A stretch of DNA of 64,000 nucleotides from Agrobacterium tumefaciens (GTDB lineage Bacteria; Pseudomonadota; Alphaproteobacteria; Rhizobiales; Rhizobiaceae), in assembly GCF_005221385.1 (NCBI RefSeq), contig NZ_CP039903.1:1364001-1428000 (forward strand). The letters run 5' to 3'. The translations under genes and the position numbers were made by a program. Below the pieces are notes generated by a model, which saw only the letters and a list, made by a program, of their open reading frames with translations, did not search any database and had not been told where the DNA came from. Positions within the stretch are counted from its first letter, which is position 1. The number at the start of each line of letters is the position of its first letter. Of the stretch, positions 11,612 through 19,661 are shown in pieces.

Positions 11612-11968
11612 TCAGGCGGCGAGCTTGATCGGCGAACCGTTGTGGTTGGCAGCCGCCTTTACCACCCGTGCGGGCTTGATGACGGGCATATCATGAATGA
11701 TCCGCAGGCTGGTGCCGCGACGGTCATTCGATGCGATCGTAAAGGTGACGGTGCTTTCCAGAAACGGCGGATTATCGTCGCGCAGCCTGTAGCGCACCTC
11801 CTCGCCGGGCTTTCTATCGATTGCTTCCGGTTCCGCCAGAGCCTCTGCCGGCAACCATATGGCGCGAAACGCCGGAATGCTGATCGCCCGCCACACCTTC
11901 TGCGGCGGCTCGTCGAGATCATATTCAAGCTCGATGGCATCAGGAGATTCCGGCTTTTGCACGTTCAT
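11612..11968 (-). CDS. SRPBCC-domain protein (AHSA1/START-like)
   Basis: A 118-aa small-ligand-binding fold protein resembling the Aha1 C-terminal/SRPBCC family: the pattern ELEYDLDEPPQKVWRAISIPAF at its start and the central PGEEVRYRLRDD are typical. Its ATG overlaps the stop codon of the upstream ArsR-type gene by four bases (ATGA), so translation is probably coupled. ArsR-SRPBCC pairs are common in alphaproteobacteria, with the regulator controlling its own operon; the ligand is unknown. Confidence 0.85.
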   Translation of the reverse strand: MNVQKPESPDAIELEYDLDEPPQKVWRAISIPAFRAIWLPAEALAEPEAIDRKPGEEVRYRLRDDNPPFLESTVTFTIASNDRRGTSLRIIHDMPVIKPARVVKAAANHNGSPIKLAA

Positions 11969-12279
11969 TGATCCATATCCTTCAGCAGCAGCTTCAGAGC
12001 TTCGATACGCTGTGGCCAATAGGCGCGGTATTTGCCAAGCCACGCCGCAATGCGCGTCAACCCGTCCGGATCGACCTCATAATTGACGAAACGGCCCTGT
12101 CGCCTTTCCACCACAAGCCCGGCCCCGCGCAGCACCGAAAGATGCTGTGACATGGCCGGCTGGCTGATGTCGATGCCTTCGCGCAGCGCGGAAGCATTCA
12201 TGGCGCCATCCGCCAGCTTTTCGAAAATGGCACGGCGCGTGGGGTCAGCCAGCGCCCGGAAAATATCATTCTCACTCAT
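11965..12279 (-). CDS. ArsR-family transcriptional regulator
   Basis: A 104-aa winged helix-turn-helix repressor: FRALADPTRRAIFEKLADG is the classic ArsR N-terminus and ISQPAMSQHLSVLRGAGLV the recognition helix. There is no CxC metal motif on the recognition helix, which places it with the SdpR-like, non-metal group. ATG 12279 (MSENDIF) is preferred over a GTG three codons upstream. A perfect dyad just upstream (12286-12307) is the likely autoregulatory operator. Confidence 0.92.
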   Translation of the reverse strand: MSENDIFRALADPTRRAIFEKLADGAMNASALREGIDISQPAMSQHLSVLRGAGLVVERRQGRFVNYEVDPDGLTRIAAWLGKYRAYWPQRIEALKLLLKDMDQ

Positions 12280-12285
12280 GACCAA

Positions 12286-12307
12286 CACATAAGCACACGC
12301 TTATGTG
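12286..12307. promoter_or_regulatory. Candidate ArsR operator, perfect 9-bp dyad
   Basis: CACATAAGC and GCTTATGTG are perfect inverted arms separated by ACAC. The dyad ends six bases before the regulator's ATG, so a bound dimer would block initiation. The ATAAGC core is like that of other ArsR operators. Confidence 0.7.
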
Positions 12308-12438
12308 ATTCGCAAGCCCCAGCCCATTCACGAACACCATATTTTTCGCTCCCGCATTACCCGTGGCAATGAACGCTTTACCCCCTCGCGCGTTTGCATC
12401 CCGCCTGATAATCTTCGGGCCGGGAGCGATAAAAACAA

Positions 12439-13995
12439 GTGACTGCATTTACGGCCTTCATCATCATTCTTCTCATCCTCATTGGGCCGAGCCTGTTTGT
12501 CGTCATCGGTAAGCAGCGGGAAAAGGCCATTCCCAAACGCCCCTCCACCGCCCTTCCCGTTGTAGAAGATGAAACGGCGCTGGACCGCCACTGGCAGTCG
12601 ATCCGGAACGGCTGGAACGAGAAGAATGCGCTTTGCCTGCTGCATTCCAACCTCGATGCCTTTGCCGTGCGTGTGGCCGCGGCACGCGCCGCCGGGCGCA
12701 GTCTCGATCTCATGTACTACATGTGGAATGCCGATCTGACCGGACGGCTGATGATGCGTGAAGTCATCACCGCCGCCGATCGCGGCGTGCGCGTGCGCCT
12801 GCTTCTCGATGACCTCGGCGTCTCCATTTCCGACCGCATCTTCCACGCCATCGACAGCCACCCCAATATCGAACTCAGGCTGTTCAACCCCACCCGGGCA
12901 CGGGAAAACATCCTGCATCGCAGCCTCGAACTGGTGCTGCGCTTTCGAAGCGTCAACCGGCGTATGCACAACAAGGCATGGATTGCCGATGGGCGGGCGG
13001 TGATCGTCGGCGGTCGCAACATCGGTGACGCTTATTTCGATGCCGCCGAGCGGGCGAATTTCCATGATTTCGACATTCTCGGTTTCGGCAGGATCGTTGG
13101 CGACGCCACTGAAATCTTCGACGATTATTGGAACAGCGCCGTTTCCGTGCCGGTACGCTCGCTGCTGGCACGCAGACCGAACAAGCTTGCCCGACTGCGG
13201 CGCGAACTGGATGCCTTGCCGCAAAGTGAGGCCGCCAAACCCTATCTCGAGCGCGTTGAGAGCCAGTACGGCCGCGATCATTTTCTGATGTCGGACCGTC
13301 TGCACTGGGTTGATACCGCAGATGTGCTGGCCGATCCGCCGGAGAAAGCGGCTGGAAAACGCCGCAAGGGCCACAATTTCCTGATGGAGAGCCTGTTGCC
13401 GCTGATGCAGGCCGCGGGCGAGAGCCTGCACATCACCTCCCCCTACTTCATTCCCGGCAAACAGGGCGTGGAGATATTCCTCGATCTTGCAGAACGCGGC
13501 GTGTCTCTCGCCATCCTCACTAATTCCTTGGCCGCAACCGATGTCGCCGCCGTTCACGCCGGTTATGCCCGTTATCGAAAACCGCTTCTGCTGGGCGGGG
13601 TGCGTCTGCATGAATTGCGCTCGCAGGCAGACCAGGGCAGCTTCACCCTGCGCGGTTCGGGACAGGCGAGCCTGCACACCAAGGCCTTCACCCGCGACGG
13701 CAAGACTGGCTATATCGGCTCGCTCAATTTCGATCCGCGCTCCGCCTCGCTCAATACGGAAATGGGCGTTGTTTTCAATTCGCCACTGCTGGTGGCCCGC
13801 ATGGACGAAATATTCGCCGAAGAAATCCGCCGAACGATGAGTTTCGAGCTGGGCGTCGATAGCGGCAACCGCATCGTCTGGATGACGGAAGAACAGGGCC
13901 GGCCGAAGACCTACCGGCGCGAACCGGACGCGGTCATCAGCCGGCGGATCATCGCCGGCATCATGCGTTTCCTGCCGCTTGAATCACAGCTTTAA
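12439..13995 (+). CDS. Phospholipase D / cardiolipin synthase-like protein
   Basis: A 518-aa PLD-superfamily protein. An N-terminal membrane anchor (about residues 5-22) precedes two HKD motifs: MHNKAWIAD at about residue 175 and LHTKAFTRD at about residue 408, each followed by the G-G/S-N-x segment (GGRNIGD, GSLNFDPRS). This is the phosphatidyltransferase/phosphodiesterase active site; a cardiolipin synthase or related phospholipid activity is likely. The start is a GTG with only a weak GGGA upstream; there is no suitable ATG nearby. The next gene is convergent. Confidence 0.85.
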   Translation: MTAFTAFIIILLILIGPSLFVVIGKQREKAIPKRPSTALPVVEDETALDRHWQSIRNGWNEKNALCLLHSNLDAFAVRVAAARAAGRSLDLMYYMWNADLTGRLMMREVITAADRGVRVRLLLDDLGVSISDRIFHAIDSHPNIELRLFNPTRARENILHRSLELVLRFRSVNRRMHNKAWIADGRAVIVGGRNIGDAYFDAAERANFHDFDILGFGRIVGDATEIFDDYWNSAVSVPVRSLLARRPNKLARLRRELDALPQSEAAKPYLERVESQYGRDHFLMSDRLHWVDTADVLADPPEKAAGKRRKGHNFLMESLLPLMQAAGESLHITSPYFIPGKQGVEIFLDLAERGVSLAILTNSLAATDVAAVHAGYARYRKPLLLGGVRLHELRSQADQGSFTLRGSGQASLHTKAFTRDGKTGYIGSLNFDPRSASLNTEMGVVFNSPLLVARMDEIFAEEIRRTMSFELGVDSGNRIVWMTEEQGRPKTYRREPDAVISRRIIAGIMRFLPLESQL

Positions 13996-14010
13996 CGAAG
14001 AAGGCCGCGC

Positions 14011-14862
14011 TCAGGCGGCCGGCCTCACTCCGGCCCTGGCCAGCTGTATCTGCACCAGCGTATCGAGGTTCTGGTTGACACGGCAGTAGAACTCCTCGTC
14101 GATGAAGGGCCGCAGCATGAAATCATTGCCGCCCGCCTTCAGGAACCGCGCCGACAACAGCCGGTTGGTGGAGGACGACACGCCGATGATGCGCAACTCA
14201 TGCGACCCGCGCACGGTGCGGATGCGCCGCGTCAGTTCGAAACCATCAATGTCAGGCATGTTGTAGTCGGTCACGACGAGGCCGATATCGGGACTGGCCT
14301 TCAGGATTTCCAGTGCCTTCGCGCCGCTGTCGGCAAGACTGACGCGGAAATTGTAGCGCTTGAGGCGGCTCGACAGCAGCGCCCGCGCCGTTGGGCTGTC
14401 ATCAACGATCAGCACGTGGTGGCGGTGGTTGGTGAGGAACCGGCAGACCGATTCCGTCAGCATGTCCACGGCGAAAATATTGTCCTTGAGAATATAATCG
14501 ACCACATCCTTGGCGATCAGCGTCTCGCGCGTCGCCTCATGGAATGTGCTGGTAAAAACGATGGTCGGGATCGAAAGATCGATCAGATATTCCAGCGCCT
14601 CACCCTTTTCCGCCCCCGGCAGGTTGATGTTGGAAATCGCCAGCGTCACCGGTTCTGGAGAATGTTCGTAACAGGCCTGCAATTCTTCAAAAGAGCGGCA
14701 TACCTCCACGGAAACGCCGAGCATTTCCTTGAGCCGCATACTCACCATCTGGGTGAATACGTTGCTGTCTTCCGCCAGCAGAATGCGATTATTGGTGAAA
14801 GGCACGCCCGAATATTGCATGCCCGTAATGCCGAGAAAATTCATCCTGTCCCAGTCCCCCAT
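14011..14862 (-). CDS. Response regulator with two receiver domains
   Basis: A 283-aa protein made of two CheY-like receivers and no output domain. The second receiver (about residues 148-270) is complete: acidic pair in LIVDDS, phospho-acceptor Asp in VVTDYNMPDIDG, Ser/Thr in GVSSS and Lys/Arg region near LRPF. The first (about residues 24-140) keeps LLAEDS but has Asn at the phospho-site (ISNINLPG) and so probably cannot be phosphorylated at that position. An ATG six codons in (MNFLG) is an alternative start. No kinase is adjacent. Confidence 0.88.
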   Translation of the reverse strand: MGDWDRMNFLGITGMQYSGVPFTNNRILLAEDSNVFTQMVSMRLKEMLGVSVEVCRSFEELQACYEHSPEPVTLAISNINLPGAEKGEALEYLIDLSIPTIVFTSTFHEATRETLIAKDVVDYILKDNIFAVDMLTESVCRFLTNHRHHVLIVDDSPTARALLSSRLKRYNFRVSLADSGAKALEILKASPDIGLVVTDYNMPDIDGFELTRRIRTVRGSHELRIIGVSSSTNRLLSARFLKAGGNDFMLRPFIDEEFYCRVNQNLDTLVQIQLARAGVRPAA

Positions 14863-14949
14863 CGTCCTTCAGGGGAAAATAGCAGCGGCGTTTTGCAGAA
14901 TAATTAATAACACTTTTGCCGGCAAACCAGTTGAAACATATGCTTACCC

Positions 14950-14981
14950 AAAAGAAAATACGGCCCCGAAGGGCCGTATTT
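14950..14981 (-). terminator. Rho-independent terminator of the dehydrogenase gene at 15004
   Basis: On the minus strand, stem AATACGGCCC / GGGCCGTATT with a short loop is followed by a T-rich tract, about 20 bases past the stop codon. Confidence 0.75.
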
Positions 14982-15003
14982 CGCTAGCTGGCATAAAGGC
15001 GCA

Positions 15004-17517
15004 TCAGGCGCGCAGCAGCGCATTTTCCGTATCGAAGGGGCTCTCTTCCACCACCTCGGCATCGTAAAGTGTACCGAGAATGCGGATCTTCAGCTTCGTG
15101 CCAACCGCCGCATATTCCGGCTTGAGCATGGCAAGCGCAATCGACTTGCCAATACGCCAGCCGAAGCCGCCGCTGGTGACACGGCCTGCAAGAGCGCCGT
15201 TTTCATCGGAAATCGCTTCCGAGCCGCGCGCATCGACATCCGTATTGCCCGACACGGTCAGCGTCGAAAACACGGACTTCAGGCCGGCTTCCTTATAAGC
15301 CACCAGCGCATCGCGGCCGATGAAGGGTTTTTCCGGGCGCAGGAAGCGGTCGAGACCGGATTCATAGGCGTTATATTCCACCGAAAGCTCGCGACCCATG
15401 TTGCGATAGGACTTTTCGAGCGACATGGACACCATGGCCCGGATACCAAACGGCTTGATGCCGAATTCCGCACCCGCCTCCATCAGCCGGTCGAAGATGT
15501 AATTCTGCATCTCGATCGGATGGTGCAGCTCCCAGCCCAGTTCGCCCACGAAGTTGACGCGCAGCGCATGCGCCGTCGCCACGCCAACGGAAATCTGCTT
15601 TGCCGTCAGCCACGGGAAATCCTTGTTTTCCAGACTGGTACGGGTCAGCTTCTTCAACAGATCGCGAGACTTCGGGCCGGCAAGCACCAGCACGCCGTAT
15701 TTCTGGGTGATCGGCTGCAGCACCACGGAACCGTCGGTCGGCGCAAGACGGCGCAGCACGTCATGATCGTGGGCCTCAAGACCGCCAGCCGAAACCATAT
15801 AAAACCGGCCAGGCGCCCATTCATAAACGGTGAACTCCACCTTCACACCGCCATTCGGCGTCAGAAGATGCGTCAGCGCAATGCGGCCGCGCTTCTTCGG
15901 CACGATATTGGCCAGAATACTGTCCAGCCAGGCACGCGCGCCGGGGCCGGACACCTCCATCTTGGCGAAGGCCGACATATCAAGCACGCCGACATTCTGA
16001 GTGACGTTCTTCACCTCATTGCCGACATGTTCGAAATAGTTCGAGCGGCGGAACGACCATTTCTCGACGATACGGCCATCCTCCAGCGGCGGCGCGTAAT
16101 TGTGGCTGGTGATGACATCGGCACCCACGCCGAGGTCTTCTTCCTTGAGCGCATAACCTTCCGGCGCATACCAGTTGGCGCGTTCCCAGCCGTAGACGGA
16201 GCCGAACACGCCGCCGAGCTTCTTCAGACGGTCATAAACCGGCGTCGTCTTCAAGGGACGGGCTGCGGAACGCTCCTCATCGGGATAATGCATGGTGAAG
16301 ACGTTGGCATAGGCCTCCTCATTCTTGGCAATGAGATAACCTTCCGTAGCGTGCGGTCCGAAACGGCGCGGATCGACGCCCATCAGGTCGAGCGTCGGCT
16401 CGCCATCGACGATCCATTCGGCCAGCTGCCAGCCGGCCCCACCGGCAGCGGTGATGCCGAAGGAATGGCCTTCGTTCAGCCAGAAATTCTTGAGGCCCGG
16501 TGCGGGACCGACGATCGGATTGCCGTCAGGCGTATAGGCGATCGCGCCATTATAAACCTTCTTGATACCCACTTCGCCGAAGGCCGGAACGCGGACCATG
16601 GCCGTTTCGATATGCGGCATCAGGCGGTCCAGTTCCTCCTGGAACAGCTCATATTCGCTGTCGTCAGAGGGACCATCAACATAACAGACCGGGGCGCCGA
16701 CTTCGTAAGGACCGAGGATCAGGCCGCCGGCCTCCTCGCGCATGTACCAGGCCGAGTCCGATTCACGCAGAACACCCATTTCCGGCAGGCCCTGACGGCG
16801 GCGTTCCTGAATGGCCGGATGCGGCTCGGTGACGATATATTGATGCTCGACCGGAATGACCGGAATATCGATGCCTACCATCTCACCCGTCTTGCGGGCG
16901 AAGGAGCCGGTGCAGGAGATGATATGTTCGACGATGATCTCGCCTTTATCCGTTGTCACCTTCCAGTGACCGTCTTCCGTCTGCTCGATGGCGGTAACCG
17001 TGGTGTTGCGGTAGATCGTCGCCCCACGGTCACGCGCGCCTTTGGCCAACGCCTGCGTGAGGTCTGCCGGCTGGATATAACCATCATCGGGATGCTGGAT
17101 GGCGCCGAGCAGCCCATCCGTCTCGCAGAGCGGCCAGATTTCCTTCACCTGCTCCGGCGTCAGCATGTTGACGCGCACGCCGATCGTCTCGGCAATGCCG
17201 GCATAATACATATATTCGTCCCAGCGATCCTTGGTACGGGCGAGACGGATATTCGAGACCTTGGAAAAGCCGACATTCATGCCAGTCTCTTCCTGCAGCT
17301 CCTCATAAAACTTCACGGAATATTTGTGGATCTGGCCCACCGAATAGCTCATGTTGAACAACGGCAAAAGGCCGGCCGCATGCCAGGTGGAACCCGAGGT
17401 CAGCTCCTTGCGCTCGATGAGCACGCTGTCGCTCCAGCCCTTTTTAGCAAGATGATAAAGCGTCGAGACGCCGACCACGCCGCCACCGATCACCACCGCC
17501 CGTGCATGTGTCTTCAT
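15004..17517 (-). CDS. FAD-dependent dimethylglycine/sarcosine dehydrogenase-like enzyme (DAO-GcvT fusion)
   Basis: An 837-aa two-part enzyme. The N-terminal DAO domain has the FAD-binding VVIGGGVVG motif and the region STWHAAGLLP, where the family carries a covalently flavinylated His. From about residue 440 an FAO_M/GcvT-type tetrahydrofolate-binding region follows (YFEHVGNEVKNV, GELGWELHHP). Enzymes of this kind demethylate dimethylglycine or sarcosine and pass the one-carbon unit to folate. The exact substrate cannot be read from sequence. It is a single-gene unit with its own terminator and no neighbouring choline/betaine genes. Confidence 0.9.
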   Translation of the reverse strand: MKTHARAVVIGGGVVGVSTLYHLAKKGWSDSVLIERKELTSGSTWHAAGLLPLFNMSYSVGQIHKYSVKFYEELQEETGMNVGFSKVSNIRLARTKDRWDEYMYYAGIAETIGVRVNMLTPEQVKEIWPLCETDGLLGAIQHPDDGYIQPADLTQALAKGARDRGATIYRNTTVTAIEQTEDGHWKVTTDKGEIIVEHIISCTGSFARKTGEMVGIDIPVIPVEHQYIVTEPHPAIQERRRQGLPEMGVLRESDSAWYMREEAGGLILGPYEVGAPVCYVDGPSDDSEYELFQEELDRLMPHIETAMVRVPAFGEVGIKKVYNGAIAYTPDGNPIVGPAPGLKNFWLNEGHSFGITAAGGAGWQLAEWIVDGEPTLDLMGVDPRRFGPHATEGYLIAKNEEAYANVFTMHYPDEERSAARPLKTTPVYDRLKKLGGVFGSVYGWERANWYAPEGYALKEEDLGVGADVITSHNYAPPLEDGRIVEKWSFRRSNYFEHVGNEVKNVTQNVGVLDMSAFAKMEVSGPGARAWLDSILANIVPKKRGRIALTHLLTPNGGVKVEFTVYEWAPGRFYMVSAGGLEAHDHDVLRRLAPTDGSVVLQPITQKYGVLVLAGPKSRDLLKKLTRTSLENKDFPWLTAKQISVGVATAHALRVNFVGELGWELHHPIEMQNYIFDRLMEAGAEFGIKPFGIRAMVSMSLEKSYRNMGRELSVEYNAYESGLDRFLRPEKPFIGRDALVAYKEAGLKSVFSTLTVSGNTDVDARGSEAISDENGALAGRVTSGGFGWRIGKSIALAMLKPEYAAVGTKLKIRILGTLYDAEVVEESPFDTENALLRA

Positions 17518-17675
17518 TTACAGAACCCCTAAAAAGCGCCGGCATTGTCTGTCGTGCTGCCAAATCGATGAGGGGAATATGAAGCGCTCCGCTGCGGTTC
17601 AGCCGCCTGATTGCGACATGGCCATAGGGTGCTGCGACAGGCGCGAAAATGCCGTCGCTGGGGATAAGATTCAGA

Positions 17676-17704
17676 CCGCCATCGCCTTTTGAAGACGATG
17701 GCGG
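17676..17704. other. Hairpin upstream of the dehydrogenase gene
   Basis: Arms CCGCCATCG / CGATGGCGG form a 9-bp stem in the 269-base gap between the dehydrogenase start and the next gene. There is no T run, so it is not a clear terminator. The rest of this gap shows nothing recognisable. Confidence 0.35.
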
Positions 17705-17786
17705 CGCACATATCGGAAACTATCGACCGGAACAGAACAGTTGTCAGCCAATGACGGATTGGAGCCTGAAGCGCTGGATCAACCGG

Positions 17787-18110
17787 CTATCTGTTCTGCA
17801 GTTGCAATTGCAGCCCCCGCACATCCGGGCCATCCAGCTTCAGACCCTTGAGAACATCATTGCCGGGAACGATGATCGAGTCCTTGAGGACAGGACCGCC
17901 CGGCAGATTGTGTATCCCGCCGCCCCCACCGGGCGGAGGTGGTGGCGGAGGAAAAACGCCGCCACCATCCTTGCCGCAAGGTGGAATACGATAGATGCAA
18001 TCATCGTTGAATTGCGCAATACCTCCACCTGTTACAGACGGACGAAGTACATCCTGCGCACCTGCCAAAAACGGAAAAAACATACCGAAGAGAAAAATGG
18101 CCCGTCTCAT
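17787..18110 (-). CDS. Small exported Gly/Pro-rich protein, unknown function
   Basis: Not recognised. The 107-aa product starts with a signal peptide (MRRAIFLFGMFFPFLAGAQ), has two Cys (CIYRIPPC) that could pair, then a low-complexity stretch of seven Pro and five Gly in a row, and ends in an LQLQLQ segment. Its ATG overlaps the stop codon of the upstream gene by four bases, so the two are surely co-translated. An in-frame extension of 29 codons exists but lies inside the upstream gene. It probably works with that membrane protein in the periplasm. Confidence 0.65.
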   Translation of the reverse strand: MRRAIFLFGMFFPFLAGAQDVLRPSVTGGGIAQFNDDCIYRIPPCGKDGGGVFPPPPPPPGGGGGIHNLPGGPVLKDSIIVPGNDVLKGLKLDGPDVRGLQLQLQNR

Positions 18111-19405
18111 TTCGCAACCTCCTGCGAAGATGCACAAATCTTGGCGCGGTCTTTCACGTCCTTGCCAGCGGCGGCTTTTGCCGCTGCGTCCAGCCATGCG
18201 GGCGTGCTGTTGCGCATGCCGATGGAAACGCTGTTGAAGCCGATGACGAGCGGCCTCGCAAATTGGCTATTGGAAAAGAGGCCGGAACTGTTCGTGCTGC
18301 GAATGCTGTTGTCATTGCCGACCATGTTTTCGGCCGCTGGCTGTTGGCCCTGCGGGCCTGTGGTCGCGGCAACGGTCGCACCATCCACAGTCTTCTGGAC
18401 GTCGCCCTTGCTCCCTCCCGCATCGAGGAAAGCGGCGCGTGCCCGGCCGTTGGTGACCTTCACCCCGCGTGTCAGAAACGCCTGACGGACGACCAGCAGG
18501 CGAATGTCGTAAATATAGCGCGAACCGCAATCCTCCGTCTCCGCGGTTCTCAAAATATTGCGGTTGAGGATGTAGGAGAGTTTTTCGCGAATATAGTCGT
18601 CGTCGCAATAGACCTTGGTGCCGCCATCATTGCAAAACCCCATCAGTGCATTTTGTGCATGGAAGGGATTGATCGCATAAGTCTGCACATTCTGAAGCTC
18701 GATTTCCTCGATATCCGCCCGTGCGCCACCGAAGGCGATATTGCGTAAAAGTCCTGCCATTCCTTCCTTGCGCTCTATCTTGATGACGGGAAACAGCGCG
18801 TCCTTCACCACCAGGCCCGACGTCGTTCCATCAACCGCAACCTCGGTACGCGGTTGAGCAATCGAGAGAGACTTTTTATCCTCCGACCAGGTGCTGTCGC
18901 CGAAATAAGGCGCCTCAGACTTGACCGCCAGATACCCCCGCAAATTCGGTATCTGGGTGATCTTGACGTAACGGCCGATGAAGGATTCGCTTTCGAGGTC
19001 GGTTGGCAAAGATTTGAACTTGTGGCCGGAATCCACGACCTCGGCGATGATGTCTCCCACATAGATATCCTCCTGTGGAGGATAGACCGGCTCGATACCC
19101 AATCTGCGGATGGATTCATTCCAGCGTTTCGGCAGGTAATCATCCGTCACATCGGTTTCACCCATCAGGAAAAACAGACCGGCAGAACCGACAACGACAC
19201 CTGCCGCCAGCAAGGACACTCTGGCCGCATGGGGTGTCGCCCACCTCCAGGCACTCCTCAATTTTTCCCGCAGAGACGTTTTTACAGGAATTTGGCCCGG
19301 AGGCTGGGCAGGCTGGGCAGGCTGGGCAGGCTGGGCAGGCTGGGCAGGCTGGGCAGGCTGGGCAGGCTGGGCAGGCTGGGCATTCTCATCGACTGGATCC
19401 GGCAT
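18107..19405 (-). CDS. Membrane-anchored protein with (AQP)n repeat tail, unknown function
   Basis: Not recognised. The 432-aa product has a cytosolic N-terminus dominated by a tandem Ala-Gln-Pro repeat (about residues 9-35, coded by nine identical 9-bp DNA repeats), a basic segment (REKLRSAWRW), one transmembrane helix (about residues 60-80) and a periplasmic domain of about 350 residues with four or more Cys (FCNDG, VYCDDD, EDCGSR, KICASS). This topology resembles periplasm-spanning scaffold proteins, but no family match is claimed. Start MPDPVDEN at 19405 is preferred to an upstream ATG. Operon with the small Gly/Pro-rich gene. Confidence 0.7.
   Translation of the reverse strand: MPDPVDENAQPAQPAQPAQPAQPAQPAQPAQPAQPPGQIPVKTSLREKLRSAWRWATPHAARVSLLAAGVVVGSAGLFFLMGETDVTDDYLPKRWNESIRRLGIEPVYPPQEDIYVGDIIAEVVDSGHKFKSLPTDLESESFIGRYVKITQIPNLRGYLAVKSEAPYFGDSTWSEDKKSLSIAQPRTEVAVDGTTSGLVVKDALFPVIKIERKEGMAGLLRNIAFGGARADIEEIELQNVQTYAINPFHAQNALMGFCNDGGTKVYCDDDYIREKLSYILNRNILRTAETEDCGSRYIYDIRLLVVRQAFLTRGVKVTNGRARAAFLDAGGSKGDVQKTVDGATVAATTGPQGQQPAAENMVGNDNSIRSTNSSGLFSNSQFARPLVIGFNSVSIGMRNSTPAWLDAAAKAAAGKDVKDRAKICASSQEVAK
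19302..19382. repeat. Nine tandem copies of a 9-bp unit (GGCTGGGCA)
   Basis: The unit is repeated nine times without a mismatch inside the coding region of the membrane-anchored protein, encoding Ala-Gln-Pro triplets. Perfect identity suggests recent slippage and a variable copy number between strains, always in frame because the unit is nine bases. Confidence 0.92.
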
Positions 19406-19661
19406 TTGAACCCCGACAGGAAAGAAATAAACTAAGTAATAACCACAATATATCAACTTGAAGTTTACATAACAATACAGTCATTGCGGGTATTTTGATT
19501 ATATTTTCATGACGGAGACCGGACACGTCCGGCCGCCGTCAAGTAAAAAAGCGTCTCCGCCCCTACCCATCATTTGCCGCGACGCAATCGGGTGCGAGGC
19601 CCGCCCCGCACGCGCCTGCCCCGATGCCGGCGGCGCAACGATCAAGATCAGCCGTGGCCGC

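Noticed and set aside
15520..17532. 670-aa open frame antisense to the dehydrogenase gene
   Set aside because: Shadow frame; the opposite strand encodes a complete FAD-GcvT enzyme.
19302..19382. CRISPR-like appearance of the regular repeats
   Set aside because: The units are contiguous with no spacers and code for an Ala-Gln-Pro tail; no cas gene is present.
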